The notes: a model not told the origin generated them from the sequence alone. A DNA stretch of 64,000 nucleotides from Neodiprion pinetum (GCF_021155775.2 NC_060236.1:4633087-4697086), one strand, 5' to 3'. Shown: positions 13,001 to 25,568, numbered from the stretch's first letter. Made by a program: numbers and translations.

Positions 13001-13314
13001 CCACCCCCGAGGAATTGCCGAGGGACACCAAGGACCCCTTATCCGCCGATGGTTTCGTCTCGGAGGACAGCGGGAGGGATTCATTTTTCAACGGCGATCC
13101 GAGGTTCGACGATGACGCTTTTAATTTTAAGTCTGAATTGGACGATTGCGTGCCCGAACGCGCTACCACCTTACCGCTCAAAAGTTCGCGGCAAATGAAG
13201 TGCTCCGCTGGCGGGAAAATCAAAACCGACATACAGTACATAAAGAAATCCGAATCCGTTAACATATTCGTTCGCGAGAGCGATCCTTTTGACGACGATG
13301 ATTTTTTTAACTGA
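882..13314 (+). CDS. Dab: Disabled (Dab) PTB-domain adaptor, 5' end outside window
   Basis: Disabled is a cytoplasmic adaptor. Its PTB domain binds NPxY tails of receptors and phosphoinositides, and its long tail recruits endocytic and SH3 proteins. Joining 882-1025, 5175-5315, 7304-7933, 8437-11241 and 11881-13314 gives one open frame of 1717 residues; every junction is phase 0 with GT donor and AG acceptor. The first two exons encode the second half of the PTB domain (HPVHKISFIAQDM, FGYIFGSPDTGHRFFGIK, then the C-terminal helix AMRDLFQVVFDLKKKEIE). The rest is a disordered tail with DPF motifs, proline-rich stretches (PPPLPPKK, KPPPRPP), the insect Dab block DVFTELDPLGTG, and an acidic aromatic end (DPFDDDDFFN). 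The start codon and first half of the PTB domain must lie left of the window. Identification rests on recalled similarity to fly Dab and is strong. Confidence 0.93.
1026..5174 (+). other. Dab intron, 4.1 kb
   Basis: Starts gtaaaa and ends atttacag. It holds one fragment of the dispersed inverted-repeat family (1989-2240) and otherwise unique AT-rich DNA. A less AT-rich stretch at about 4610-4900 is discussed as a possible internal promoter. No coding exon was supported; short frames inside it look random. Confidence 0.85.
1989..2240 (+). mobile_element. Dispersed inverted-repeat element A, deleted copy
   Basis: Begins ACTGAGAGAAATTTTTAGTT and follows the family consensus to CGTAATCCCAACAATATTC, with the middle missing and the right end lost. 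Confidence 0.8.
5175..5315 (+). CDS. Dab: Dab exon, C-terminal PTB helix
   Basis: Forty-seven codons beginning VVLAMRDLFQ and ending EPAPDTK, between the acceptor aatttacag and the donor gtaaaa. It carries the long C-terminal helix that closes the PTB domain (QVVFDLKKKEIELAKQ), followed by the linker into the disordered tail. A 4.1-kb intron precedes it. Confidence 0.93.
5480..5899 (-). mobile_element. Inverted-repeat element A, near full length
   Basis: Both ends are present (ttgagaaaaatttcat on the left, aaatttctctcggtg on the right). About 420 bp, inserted in reverse orientation in a Dab intron. Confidence 0.85.
7154..7266. mobile_element. Small element with AGGGTGG-type inverted ends
   Basis: Left end TACTGGGGTGGTCC and right end (reverse complement) TACTAGGGTGGATC enclose about 110 bp. 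The terminal motif resembles the 775-bp foldback element. Confidence 0.4.
7304..7933 (+). CDS. Dab: Dab exon, DPF-rich start of tail
   Basis: Two hundred and ten codons from GAAGSEAVAHR to GDKDRDS, ending at a GTAAGT donor. It contains VIADLLDLQFEL, a tandem pair of DPF motifs (EDPFETDPFGDSF) of the kind that binds the AP-2 appendage, and the block HWFDKETENLF. A consensus donor (GTGAGC at 7553) and a later acceptor (cag ending at 7642) would remove exactly 90 bases in frame. The exon may therefore be alternatively spliced; the full-length form is annotated here. Confidence 0.88.
7934..8436 (+). other. Dab intron, 503 bp
   Basis: GTAAGT donor and tctttccag acceptor. Nothing but ordinary intron sequence is seen. 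Confidence 0.88.
8437..11241 (+). CDS. Dab: Dab large exon, disordered adaptor tail
   Basis: A 935-codon exon from ASLSVTPTLRK to HEEQCNV, between the acceptor ttgtctttccag and a GTGAGT donor. It opens with the conserved Dab block (DVFTELDPLGTG, KPYVDKKDFFQ, LKNPPKKVLKDL). There follow short phenylalanine motifs (GFEDSNFADFNSF, FEDSF, FEDTFSP), proline-rich SH3-type sites near 9170-9240, and a long Glu/Asp/Lys-rich stretch around 9850-10480. The product should be largely unstructured. Long open frames on the other strand here are composition shadows. Confidence 0.92.
11242..11880 (+). other. Dab intron, 639 bp
   Basis: GTGAGT donor and gaatcag acceptor. AT-rich, with a short simple AAT/ATG-rich tract near 11500-11560. 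Nothing else is seen. Confidence 0.85.
11881..13314 (+). CDS. Dab: Dab terminal exon, Arg/Glu-rich C-terminus
   Basis: A 477-codon terminal exon starting GRWEEDHRG after the acceptor caatgaatcag, with a TGA stop at 13312-13314. The first two thirds are extremely rich in Arg, Glu, Tyr and Trp and are much more GC-rich than the flanking DNA. The last third holds SPFEDDF, SDPFVAAGP and the terminal acidic aromatic motif DPFDDDDFFN, again endocytic-type DPF signals. I recognise it as Dab mainly by frame continuity and the C-terminal motif. Confidence 0.85.
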   Translation, partial: GRWEEDHRGLRYSRKIPYKDHPGGEEEPPYKGHWKCRPKQSSKPRPWSGDREGFWAQDHPSYEEERKRRMALWAEEDRDRFSSQESMGYDEDERWARRWSNEYERRRCREEEAGRFWGRRGPEAEYTYTRDPYRHHEAGRCCSRERPRDYAPSGWEDEYGEERGEDSPRYSAARKRVWPKRPNSATESRNAEPGYADPRPKYPVSRSECSDNDSDAYMHRPRRSRSRESYWGSDQEFEGWPERCWSEGPDGPPTKSDTLHRRRINRHKSRAQTKSQGSPFEDDFTQEPDEAASDPFVAAGPESRLTVDVEPQKIPVETAALSPRGVKEHALRREPRSYKRSGYRHSPYEDELTPTASVSSDTSDRQRLGSDLKATPEELPRDTKDPLSADGFVSEDSGRDSFFNGDPRFDDDAFNFKSELDDCVPERATTLPLKSSRQMKCSAGGKIKTDIQYIKKSESVNIFVRESDPFDDDDFFN

Positions 13315-14039
13315 TCCGTACGCGTTTACGGTATTTAATAACGGCAGGTATTTTTTTTTTTTTTTATTTGCTTGCTTTTTTTTGTATATTTCTAAGGGAA
13401 TTGAAGATAGTTTCGAGCAATTTCGTGTTATTTTTTTTTGCCTCATCTAGGGCGAATGATTTTTATGCTATATATATATATAATGTTACGGATAATCGCG
13501 TACGTCCGAATTTCTTATTTTCATTTCCAATCAATTTTCTGTTTGTTATTTCAATCAAATACGCCGAGGGAAAGAGAGATAATCAAGTGAATCGCTCGGT
13601 GTTCGAAGAGAGATTGTCGAAAGTTTGAAGCGATTATATTATACATAACGATAATGTGGCTTATCGATGCGAACGTATTTTGCTAATTTCGTGACTGACA
13701 TTTTTCAGTGGGTGAGAAAGATTGCACTTGAGAAACGGTATAAATGTAACTGCTGGGTGAGGAAAAAAAATTTGATAATAATTCAGGTTAATAATCTTTG
13801 ACTAACTAGCGTCTTTCGTTCGCGTATATATATATAAATAAATAAATAAATACGTCTTATATCTACAATGCACATGTTGCATACCATACGTATATTGTTT
13901 CCTATAGAATTTCTAGTCGACGATTGTGATAATCGTTCAAGTTTCGTTTTACGCTTTTTGTCATTTTCTCGATTTTATTACAGCTTCAGGTTTGTAAATA
14001 ATGATGTATTGCCTGTTTCGTTACGTTTATAACTATTAT

Positions 14040-14560
14040 AATGGTAATAATAATAAAAACATAGAAACAGTAATAAAATTAATAACAACAACAACCACAA
14101 TATTAATAATGATAATAATAAATCAAACGATTGCCTATATTCTCGTAACTTGTAATTTTTCGCAACTTGATTTAATGAATTACTTTGAAACAATTCCGTG
14201 TCAGTTCGTGGCTCAAGTTTCCATTCGCCGTACTCTGTATGAAAATCAAGTCATTCCATAATTATATTTTTTTTCTGCTCCTAAAGCTGAATACACAGTC
14301 GATTCGGTAGCATGAACAATCGGTTGACGGAAATTTTCAAGTGAAAGATAATAATATTGAATACATATGTTGCGTGTTGTATTTTTAGGTCAATACTCAT
14401 GTTGCGTAAAGTTTTTACACCACGCAGTCTGGACCACTGTAAATCTGTAGATTACATGGTAGAAGAAGGATAATAAAATAACAACAACAACAACAACAAT
14501 GGTAATGATAATAATAATAACAACAACAATAATAATAGTTATAATATATTAATAGTAATA
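14040..14560. repeat. AAT/CAA simple-repeat tracts in Dab tail
   Basis: Two interrupted trinucleotide tracts (14040-14125 and 14470-14560) made of AAT, CAA and TAA units. Confidence 0.8.
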
Positions 14561-16212
14561 AGAATAATGACGACGATGATAAGACGAAGAGAAGAGAAGC
14601 AGAAAAAAAACTTCTAAATGCATCTAATCATACACATCATTAACGTACGCGCGTGTCGTGCATAAACAAATAGATGGGAAAATTTTTGAAAAAACTTACC
14701 CGTTCACGATTGTAAAGAAAGTAAACAAAAAATATCGACTCGTGAAGCAGTTTTCATTTCTCTAAAATTTCCTTGTGGCCGGTAGTCGTGTGTTGCAAAC
14801 GATGCAAGAGAAAAAAACAAAAAACCTTAAAAAAACGAAAAAAAAACAACAAAAAAAAAACAAAACCATAATATATAAACATATAATATATCTGTAAATG
14901 TACCCTAAAAATTATACGTCGAAATTCAATATTCCCATATCTCTCAATCGCTACAAATCATATACATATGTTTGTACAAATACATATATGTGTATATTTA
15001 TTGCCTAAATTTATCTACAAAAAAAAAAAAAAAAAGAAAAAGACAAATAAGTAAATACTTTGTGTATATAATACGTGTAACGGTGTGTTGAAGATTTTAT
15101 AAAATATACACATTAATACATACGTGCATAATGTACGACGCGGAGAAGAAAAAAATTACGCCGCATTGTCGTAAATTTAAACGATTTAGGGCCGGTCGAC
15201 AAATACGTTCGTTTTTTTGAACGATCTTAAACACGTACCCCATGTAACAAGGTTCGTTCGGCCGGGCCCCCGAAAATAATACGTCACAAATCTCGATCCC
15301 TCCCCTCCCCCCTTTCGCCACCCTTTTTGTTCCATGATTCAAAATTCGATCTGTATTTAAGATTTTTCACAAAGAAACGTACTTGAGGTATTGCAAAATC
15401 CAAAATTCGAACCATTCACGACCCCAAAAGCGAACGTATTTGTCGAACGACCCCTTTACAAGTATACAATGTCTGTTTATACGCGTGTAACTGATTGACG
15501 CGATGCAGGGAATTTGCAATTGGCAAAATGTCACGCACGTAGATCGTCGCGAAATAATAATAAATATACATCCCCGAATTACGAGTCAGACTTATTGATC
15601 GTTGTTATGATTTTGTTGATTGTGGAATAGTTTCGGACTCTTTGGCATTGCTTGTATTATAAATTATTTGACGATGCGAAAGACATCGTTCCAATTATTA
15701 GTCCGTACGCGTACATTTTTTCACATATACACGGATCAATAACCAATCAAATGTAGAAATACGCTGAAGGGAATAACATATTTTTATGTCAATATATTGT
15801 ACTGTGTACATTCATTGATATGATTGTAAGAACGTTTCACTGATGTAGGTATTATTGAAATCACATTAACGACTTATGGGTTCATGCAATAATTCATTTG
15901 TTAACTTTTCTCCGGATAGCTGTGCAGGCATTAAAATCGACCTGCGCGAATCCTGTGCAATTTGTTTGAAAAAAAAAATAAATAAATAAATAAAACGTAT
16001 CCGCAAAATGTACAACGATTCTCCAGAGTTCGTTTAAAAAACAACACTGTTGAATTAAAAGGAAAATGAAATGGGTCCACCGGTTGGTAAAAGAATGCTT
16101 AATGTATTTTCACGCATTTCTTCGCCCAAATCTGCATGAATTTATTGTTAATTTGTTCAATCTTGTCTTACGTGGTCGAGGTAATAATATAAGTATGATA
16201 CTTTAATACCGG

Positions 16213-16264
16213 AATAAAGAACATTGTATGTGATGAAATTTATTGAATTTATTACGTGAATAAA
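16213..16264 (+). terminator. Candidate polyadenylation signals of Dab
   Basis: Two AATAAA hexamers (16213-16218 and 16259-16264) lie at the end of the AT-rich tail. Earlier AATAAA units near 13840 and 15975 could serve shorter transcripts. Confidence 0.35.
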
Positions 16265-16407
16265 AATTTTGGTTGACAAGGGAAAAATTCATTTTTATTT
16301 GAGCTTATCGAAAAGTTTTGTGAGCCGAAAGCATGCGTAATCTGTCTTATTGTTATCGTGCGATACGCGGTAAAGTTGAACACCATTCGATGAAAATTAA
16401 ACCGATA

Positions 16408-16741
16408 CACTGAGAGAAATTTTTACTTCCGGTTACCGCTCAGTCCTTAACTATTTTCATTTTTTAACCACAATCGAAAAATATAGTTCTAGGTAGAAAA
16501 CGAAAATTAGTTTTCTAGCCGTTACCGGAAAGTCTAGTATCCGTTACTATTCTTTCTCATTACGATCACTGTTGCTAGAGCCTTGTTTGACTAAAAAAGT
16601 AGAGTAAACCTCACAAACTGATTTTGCGTTGCAATTACCAAAAAAGGATCGACGATAGCGCAAAATGTATTATAATATATTCAAACAGTTTTTTTTAACG
16701 ATACCTGTTTTACTGAATTTTTCTAATTACTATAAAAAATG
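16408..16741 (+). mobile_element. Inverted-repeat element A, copy lacking right tip
   Basis: Starts CACTGAGAGAAATTTTTACT and runs to the sub-terminal ATTACTATAAAAAATG. The last 15 or so bases are lost and a central piece is deleted. Confidence 0.83.
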
Positions 16742-17690
16742 GTGTTCTGATGGTGTTACGGTGAATTCAATTGAAAAATTATTGTTAATAAATGAAAATA
16801 GTTGAGGTAACGTCACTATAAATCTGATACAGCAGACCATTTTCAATTGCTGGAGGCAAAAGTCACGAAACCATTTGGCGAATGATCGTGAAAACGGTCG
16901 AAGGTCCGACAAGTATTGGGTCGAGTCGATGGCGGAGTTGAGAGAAATCTGGATTAAATAAGAGGGGGGAACGAGTGCGGGGGTGGCATCAGAGTTCAGG
17001 AGAGAAGAGGCGAGGAAAATTCGGCTTTGTCTTCTTGTTTACCGGGTGCTTGTGCGGCGTATCCGCGTGAAGTGGTTTTGCCGGTGCGGAGAGAGCGCGA
17101 TCCGTCCATTGTGAACGACGAATCGCGACAAAGCCGCCAACTAATGCTCTTTTATTGTGCCGCTCATTGCGAGGGGGGCGAGTGATCCCCGCGATATATC
17201 GAGTGCCCGTAAGCCTCGGCGAGGGGCGAGGAAAACCGGGAGAAAGCTCCGCCCGGAAAAGGAGCGAATTACGCGAAAGCCTTCGCACACCCGATTCGCC
17301 CTTTGTCGATTTATTCCCCGGCTGGCAGAGTCGCGGACTTTGCAACAACTCGACTGCGGGTAAGACGAGTGAATGGAATTCTCGAAATAATAACTCGTTG
17401 CTGTCGTAAGCTTGCAACGAAAAGATCGCTAGACTTTCCATAGACGAAGCTTTTACCGAAAATACCCGAGAGATTCCGGTCCTTTGAAACATAAAATTCG
17501 TCCAAGTAACGAGTATAGATAATATAATTTTTTGGGCAAAGTTTGTTTGTCAAATTCGATCTTAAGCGTCAAGTTTTTCAACTTTATTCGTTTTTCAAAT
17601 ACTGAAGTTGGATTTGAAATGACAGTTTTAAAATTGACCGGTGTGGACTTTTACGAGACCATTTTCTTGCTCCACGTTAAATTTTGCAAT

Positions 17691-17956
17691 ACACTGAGAA
17701 AAATTTCATTTTTTACAGTGACTGGAAAAATTGAGTGAAACTGGTATCGTTAAAAGAAACTGTTTGAATATTGTTGGAATTAGGAAAAACGGGGTACGTG
17801 TAAAAATTTTGCGCTATCGTCGATCCCTTTTTTCTAATTGCAACGCAAAATCAGTTTGTTCGCTGTTGCTCTACCTTTTTAGTTAAACAAGGCTTTAACG
17901 TCGATTCATTCTTGAACGAGCATTAAATTTTCGCAACGGTTGCAAGAAAATATAGT
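17691..17956 (-). mobile_element. Inverted-repeat element A, half copy
   Basis: Starts ACACTGAGAAAAATTTCAT and matches the family to the GCAACGGTTGCAAGAAAAT block, then stops. Confidence 0.82.
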
Positions 17957-20900
17957 TTTCGAGAATCAAGCTCTTTGCGATTCGGAATGAAGCAAAAGCT
18001 CGGTTCAAAGTACCAACTGTTACAATTACGAGTGACGATAGAATTTTCAATTTTCACGGTTACATCACCGTCACGGTACAATTTTTCTCCATCGATCGAA
18101 TGGTCATGGGATAAATAAATATTGCGACAAGTCCGATCAACCGTCGTCGATAAAGTCACGGCCATCCTCCATAAAGCTATCGAGCATATGTAAGAAAAGC
18201 TCGATTTACACATTTCTCCCAGCTCAGACGTCGTCAAGGGTGCTGAGTCCGGGGCGGGGAGGAAAAAACACCGCGGTAGCCGGGGATTGAAGCCATGGAT
18301 GGTATTGGCGTAACCCTGGTGGCCACGGAGTGATGTCAAACGGCAACCTCGACGCCATCAGCGAGCTATAAGCACGGCGAAACAATCCCAATTATAAACA
18401 TTTCTCGTTGCCTTTCAGCCAGTTACATTTGCCAGTCGAGTGCGGCGGTGGCGGTGGTGGTTCATTTAGTCATCCCCTGCGTGCTTTTCGCCCTCTCGAT
18501 CTCTCTCTCTCTCTCTTTCTCTTGGCCCGCGAGTACTTTTACATGCTCGCCCTTCGCTCCTTCCGCAGCACAATGCCACTGCAGTACGAGCCTTGAGTAC
18601 TTTTCGTACGTGGACATGCGGGCCAGACGCACAATACAAGTTGCCTGGTTGTTCTCGGCCCGCCACACTTCACTGGTTCGAAACAATTATTACCGGCTGA
18701 ACTTCTTCATCTGCTTCGAAAGCCCGGCGAGATGTTGAGCCGATGTTGCGATCGAATGTACGTTGAGAACGTTTTGCTACAATTTCATCGCGGGTTTCGA
18801 AATTTAAAACAAGGACGGAGGTGATTGAATGGTCAGGAAATTGAATACTTGCTACCGGCTTCGGTACAAAACCAAACTAGCTTTTCATTAGGATGAATTT
18901 GTACAGTGGTATTAATTAAAGTGCGATACTAAGGCGAGAATTTGCAAAATTCAATTTCTGGAAAACTCAAAGGCGTGCGGGAAAATTCTGCAATGGAAGC
19001 AGTCGGGAAGAAGTCGGGACTGAGGAATAATCTTTTAGCAATAACGAATATATTGTTCAAGCTCTCAACCGAACCGAGGCGTGGCAAAAAGTGTGAGAGA
19101 TTTTTGAATTCAGGACGATTGCACCTGGCGATAAGTTCGAAGTGTAAGAAAAGTCTTAGCACGCTGTCGACTATTTCTCTTCCACTTCGCAGCGGCTCGT
19201 CGAAGATTATTCCGCCATTTTGGATGTTGGTAAATATCCCGACTCAAAGGGAACCCTCGAGTATGGTTGCCGGGCGAGGAAGAGGAGAAAGACGAACGCG
19301 TGGCGTAAGTTTTTGCCGCTGTAGAACTGAAGGGGGGAGGGAGAGAAAATTGTAAGAGGAAAACGAGGACGCGGGAGGGGAGGTGGGGGTGGGACTTAAA
19401 GAAGCAAAGAACCGGGAGTGGGCAAAGGAGTGTGAAGTGGTCTTTGCGTGCCCGACACAAAGAATACTGTCGGCTTTGCACCTTTTCGAAAAGCTGCACG
19501 GTAACGTTTATATACATGTAGCGTACATAACGTTTTAATACAGGGTATAAAGCCTCCTTTGCTATTCCTCGGGAGCTTTTTCATCCCTACTTTGCCGACG
19601 AACACGCTAGCTGCAGATCTTATACATCGGTGTAAGTATAAATTCGACGTTCAGCTCTTTTCATCCCCTGCGAATCTTCAGCCGTAACTCGGCCGTCGTC
19701 GTAAAACAATAAATATTTGTCCCCGAGTCAAAGTTGAGCTTCAATTTTTCTTTTTTTTTTTTTTTAATTTTTTTCTCCATTAAAACGAGCCTGTTCGGAG
19801 CGGCGTTAATTTAGCCCGAGCCCTTTACTTTTCGGAATTGCCACGCAGCAGCCTTTGGGGCATGCGGCGAGATTATATTAATAATTTCATTTCCTCCTGA
19901 GTAACACTCGAAGTTTCGTTCCCGCAACCCTCGACGATCGGCTGATTTGAAATTCAATGCGATGCAAATTCGGCCCCTCGTCCAAGGGAGGCGCTCGCTG
20001 GATTGCTAACGCGAGAAGAAACTATAGGAGGCATCAAACACTCGACGGTTTTTACTAAGCTTATGGAATATTGATAAACGTCCCGCTTCATGCTCTCGCT
20101 TCTATAACACGCCTCTTGTGGTACACCCTACACCTTTTTACTACCCCTAACCCCCTTCAAACACGCCATTATACACGTGGCGGTGCACACTTCAAACCGG
20201 TAATTGTTAGTCAGGTGATGAAAGTTCAAGACTTTCGACACGTTCAAAGTGCAAACCGCGCGCGAGTGTAATCAGCGACCACGGACTAGGCGGGGTAAAA
20301 ATATTCACGGCATAGTCGAAAAGCATCGCGCGTTTAATACCGCTGACCCGATTTTTTAACGCGGTCCAAAGTTTAACAAGCGTGTCAAAAATTACGTCGA
20401 GTATCAGGCGCTCGAAATTTTAAGAGAGATTCGATGTGGGTCCGTCTTTTAAAGTTCAATGCCAAAATTCTGCCGTTCGTTCAATTTTTATCGATCAGAA
20501 TTCCGTTCCTTTTAAGCGGGTTCGTTGACAAAAAATCGGTAAATACATTTTATTAATTTTATTACAGGACGCTAGTAGATTTAGTATTTATTTAATTATT
20601 ATGTTTGGAAATTACAAAAATCTCACGATATACAAAAATAGATGAATAGAAAATAGTGGAGTTATAAAGAAAGGCTTGGATACCGATGCTTCGATTAGAA
20701 TCGCTTCGGATGTCTTGAAGATTCGTTAGATTTTACTGCATGACGAATTATTTCTTAGCATCTAATTCGGTATCGCCATTTTTCTTGTTATCGTAATCGA
20801 TCTCAGTACGAGATTGTAAAGTGGAATATTCAACGACACGAACCCAATGAAAAAAGTGTTTCAGTAAATTTCAAAAAATTAGTATCTTAAATAAAGGACA

Positions 20901-23315
20901 GTAAAAACTATCGTAGATTGAAATTGACGAAAAACGAATCTACCAGATTTCAACAATTTTGAATCTGCTCAAGTGGGCCTAAAATTTGCGTAAAAGAATT
21001 AATTTACCGGAAAACAAAACTGCCAAACGATTTTCAAAAAGCCAAAAGTATCGCTCGGGTTCAGTTGAAAATAAAAATTACAAAATTATAGCGTACGAAA
21101 TAATATTAAGGGTGGTACGAATCTAGCCTGCAGGTTTGTGAAATTGAGCAGAGTTGAGGAACTCGCGGTATTTGGAATCCGGCGAAGAAACATCAGCGGC
21201 AAAAACTGAAGATCGAAGTGACTTTCGCATCGCGATATTTACTTACTCAGGTTATAATACGCGAGTTGGGGTAAAACGGGCGTTTTGCCTCTTCCTCCCC
21301 TCTTTATTTTCCCCTTTCCGCCCCTCCCTCCCTTCCTATCCCCAAAGACGAGGGATCGAGGGATAATCGGCCCGTTCGGTAACGCAGAAACGTACCTCTG
21401 CGCTGGAATAAAAAGCGCGAGACAATGCTCTGAAAGCTCTGAAAATATTTATATTAAACTGCTTTGAGGGCTGCATCATCCGCAAGCTTCGAAGGAGCCG
21501 AAGCTTATATTAAAAACGGGCCCTTTGTGCGGTGTCGCGTCGCTTGAAAGTTTTCAACGCTGTTAGAACCCGGTTGAACAGCCGGTGTTTCGTATTTCGA
21601 AAAGGCCCAATTGGGTTGGAAGAAGAATAAAAAAAAATTGTCACCTTTTTTTTACACATTTTTGTAACAAAATCCGATTCCTCGTAAAAATAAGTACAAA
21701 TGGTGGGAAATAAAACGAAGCTTTCATCTACCGTAGTCAAGGCATTTTCGTTCAAGTTTTTTGCCTAAGAAACTAAGTCTTGTAGTTTGTAATTTTTGGC
21801 GAATTTTGAAATTCATATTACAGTTCCTACCGAGGCTCGAAGATTTCTTTGTACATCGGAAAACGTTTTTTAATACCATTGACTTGAGAAGTTAAATTTC
21901 TTTTTTATTCGCAAACAGATTGCACAACGCAGGGGTTTGAATCGCGATTTTACGTAGCCGGAGGATTTCTCGGGCGAAAGTGAGGGGAGTTAAAAGCGGA
22001 AACGAGATGTTTGCTGTTATTAGAAATACCTCAGCGAGAAAGACGAGAAATACAGAACACATGCACCATGTATGTATAATACATTTTCATCCCTCGATCA
22101 AACAGGATTCGATCGTTGCAAAACGGCGATACCGAATCGTGGTAAAAATTTTCTCGAACGCTCAGATTGCAATTTCAGTCAGATTCGCCTACGGCTCGCT
22201 TCAATTAAGAGAAAATTTCTAAAGCTTCGAGAGAACCGCGTAAAAAACTCTTCGCCGTACTTTGGGAAAAATCTTGTTCGCTTTTAGGAATCCAAAGTCG
22301 CGTCTCATGACATTCGTAAGACGTCCGATAGACAGACTTTAGTCTTGTGTTAGCTGGCTAACTATTCTTAAACTTAGTCACTTACACCTGTGGAAACTTC
22401 CGCATTACTTGAACGTTGATTACTCTACGCAACGTTACGTTGTGCACAGTTACGACTTGAAGAAAATTTTGAGAAAAAAAAATTAACGATTCAGAAATAG
22501 ACTCCAATCTCAGTTTCAGCAAAAAAAACGGTGGAGGATGTGAGAGAAATTCTTGAAGCAAAGAAAGTAAAACAATATGCGATACACGCACGGGGTCTCC
22601 GAGACCCCCCAAAGTTTTTCAACCATTCTTCGTTTTACTTTAACAAACAACCCTGCTTCAAGCACGCCGACTTTGAAATTGTACGTGAAATTCGGTTCTG
22701 AGGTTAACTGAACCAGGGTTAAATTAACTCGCTCGATAACCGAAGCAGACTTTGTATTTCAGATCCCATGATCGAGGCAAACTTCCGAACAAACTTCAGA
22801 CACACTCGATGCGGTCCTATGATAGTAGCAGCCTTTTGCACACAATCGCAAACATTTCTAGTCTGTCGTCTAAGTTGACGTATCGCCGGGCGATCCGAAT
22901 CGAGATAAACATTTCGACTCAATGCTGGCAGAGTAAACAACGAATCCTTACGCAAGTACGACGTCGTACTCCAGGATTATTTCGTCTATGCTGACAGTTG
23001 GAAGTTTCGATCAGATATTTGGCGATGGAATTTTGGCTGCACGTCTAAAAGTAACGCGAGTAAACGATAAAATTCTCAAAATCAACACACAACGTCAACT
23101 TTATAAATTATGATAAATTTTCTTTAAAAATTATAATCTTTACAAGGTATACGATTTAAATTCTACGATGATTATTTTTATACTATCAGCGAATGGTTGG
23201 CACGACTTCGTCCTTCGCATCCCACCATCCCGTGCGAAAAACGTTGTAAATGTTGAGATAAATTGTGTTTAATTGATGAGTACTCGGGATCGATTTTACG
23301 GCTGACTTCACTGAC

Positions 23316-23651
23316 AATGAGAGAAATTTTTAATTCCGGTTACCGCTCAGTCCTTGACTATTTTAATTTTTTTACCACAGTCGAAAAATATATTTCCAGG
23401 TAGAAGATGAAAATTAGTTTTCTAGTCGTTACCGGAAAGTCTAGTATCCGTTACCGTTCTATCTAATATTTTATAAATTGTCGTTAGAAGCCTCGTTTAA
23501 CTAAAAAATTAGATTTGGCGTTAAAATTACCAAAACGGTTACGCGTACCTCGTTTTTCGCAATTCCAACAATATTGAAACAGTTTTTTCCAACGATACCA
23601 GTTTAACTGAATTTTTCTCGTTACCGTAACAAATGAAATTATTCTCAGTGT
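23316..23651 (+). mobile_element. Inverted-repeat element A, internally deleted
   Basis: From aatgagagaaattttta to gaaattattctcagtgt. Both ends are recognisable. Confidence 0.83.
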
Positions 23652-25316
23652 TTGACGAAAATTTTGTATCCAAGTCGGAGGCGGCATTTCGGCATTCAGC
23701 TGCCGAGAGAATCGCGCAAAATCGAGCGAAATTACCCGAATCGTTGTAGGTGCAACCGCGATGCGCGTGCGGCGCGAGTCGCAGGGTTGAACCGGGGTGA
23801 GCAGCCCCGGGTGAGTGCAATAATACGGGATTATTTGCACGGCGTGTCCCGTCCCTCGCGTCTGTCCCGTAGGTACCGAGCCCAAGTAAACATAATATTC
23901 GCTCTGTTCAGGGCCGCCGCATTCCCTCTGACTCGTAGCTTCCGTGCAACGATCAAATACCTGCAGCGGCACCATGCCTCGTTTACAGAGGCAGATACGA
24001 GCTTCCGATCCGCGAGCCAATCCCGGCTTCTCTGGTCCCGTCCTCACCCCCTGTCATCCCCCTTTGTAACGCCGACCCTCCGACGATCCTGCCGCTGCTG
24101 ATATGCTCCTGACGCCGAGGATGGAGGCGCTGCGAATTCCATTTGCTCCGCGCACGGCTCTCGGGTTTCAAATTCTGCTTTTAGGTTTATCGAAACGAAA
24201 GGAAGGGATTAATCGATGGATCTAGTTTTACTCGTTTGACGTTGAGTAAAGGGGTGCGGAAGGAACGAGATATAAGTAACGGTGTAATGTTGTGAGAAAT
24301 TGAAAAATATTATAACGATTAGGGACAAATCGGAGAAAGAAAATCAAATTTTGAACGTGTAAAAGTTACGGCGAGAAATAGTTGATGAAAATTAATATGA
24401 ATATGTACAAAAGCGTGTGAAATTGAAATGTGTGTATGTATTATACACGCAAAGAGAGAACAGTGAGAGAAAGGGAGGGATTCACGAATCGTTCGACTCG
24501 ATGATCGGTGTAACGATTTTGGGACGAAGATCCTGAAGCTATAGCGGATAATGTACAGGTTTCAAATTATTCACGGGGTGGAATTTCTGGAATCTAGTTT
24601 AGTCGACATGAGATAATTGAAATTTTTTATTTTGATACTATTTAAATTATAAACTACATAATATATATATAACGTGCTTTTAACTTACGTCTTTTCTCAC
24701 CATGTTGAATAATTGTTTGAAATTGTTCCCACCTCACGATACGATTGCATATATGATTAATCGTTTTAACAAATATCTAACGGATGAACAGTTCGATGTA
24801 TCTTTGACAAAACAACGTAAGAATCGAGTCATATTCTTAGAATAATTATTTCACTCGAGGGATATATCATGCATGGTAAAATTGTACGTCGTTATTGTTA
24901 AAGTAAAACTTGATCGATTCGTGCTAAAACTATGTCCGATAATTATTATCCTTCTCACTCGATTCAGCGATAATTTGCTATACCTTAAAAAATTATCCTC
25001 TCGTATCACCGACGAGTATGACTCGATTATTATACCAAACTACCGGCAACACAATTCCAGCCTACAAAGCGTTACACCGCATGTATAAATTGCACATGAC
25101 CGGAAGAAACCGCAACGGTGAAATTAAATCGCGAGCATCGAACATTGTATAGACTTCTACTAGATTCGTATAGACAAACACTACAGTGTACTTATACGCG
25201 TATAATACGGGGTGTAAAAACCATTGGGTTGTTTTATTATTTAACAGGATCAAAAGAAGGTAACCCACAGAGTGTGACAATTTTACCCCCGCAACCTTTA
25301 CCCGCGGAGCTTTCGG

Positions 25317-25335
25317 CCCCCCCCCCCCCCCCCCC
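25317..25335. repeat. C19 homopolymer
   Basis: Nineteen consecutive C. Length is uncertain in any assembly. Confidence 0.9.
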
Positions 25336-25522
25336 TCGCTCCTCGCCGCCCCGACCACCCTGCGCTTACCGTTTCTCGAGCTTTTCATCCCTCCTCGACG
25401 CAGCATCGCCGATCTCCCCTCTAGAAATTCCCCTTTCGTCTGTTAAACGGGGATGACAGATATCCCGCCCTCCGAATCCGCCCCTCGTGAAGTAGGCGGT
25501 CTCTGGTATCAATCCGCGAGAT

Positions 25523-25528
<6 letters not shown>

Positions 25529-25554
<26 letters not shown>

Positions 25555-25568
25555 TGAGAGAGAGAGAG
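25529..25568. repeat. GA dinucleotide repeat
   Basis: About 20 GA units with one interruption, followed by further GA/GGG-rich sequence to 25610, about 1 kb upstream of the FoxD start codon. Confidence 0.9.

Larger units (their letters stand above)
13315..16270 (+). other. Probable long 3' untranslated region of Dab
   Basis: After the TGA there is no coding signal for about 3 kb. The stretch is very AT-rich, with runs of A, AATA units near 13838-13852 and 15970-15992, and CAA/AAT simple repeats at 14040-14130 and 14470-14560. The last clear polyadenylation signals are AATAAA at 16213 and 16259. Assignment as untranslated region is inference from position and composition. Confidence 0.5.

Noticed and set aside
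18658..18690. tRNA B-box-like GGTTCGAAAC
   Set aside because: No A box or cloverleaf can be drawn around it.
23484..24047. 187-codon minus-strand frame and a 149-codon + strand frame near 23.7 kb
   Set aside because: Overlapping frames in a GC-richer block, partly made of an element-A copy; no domain or splice support.
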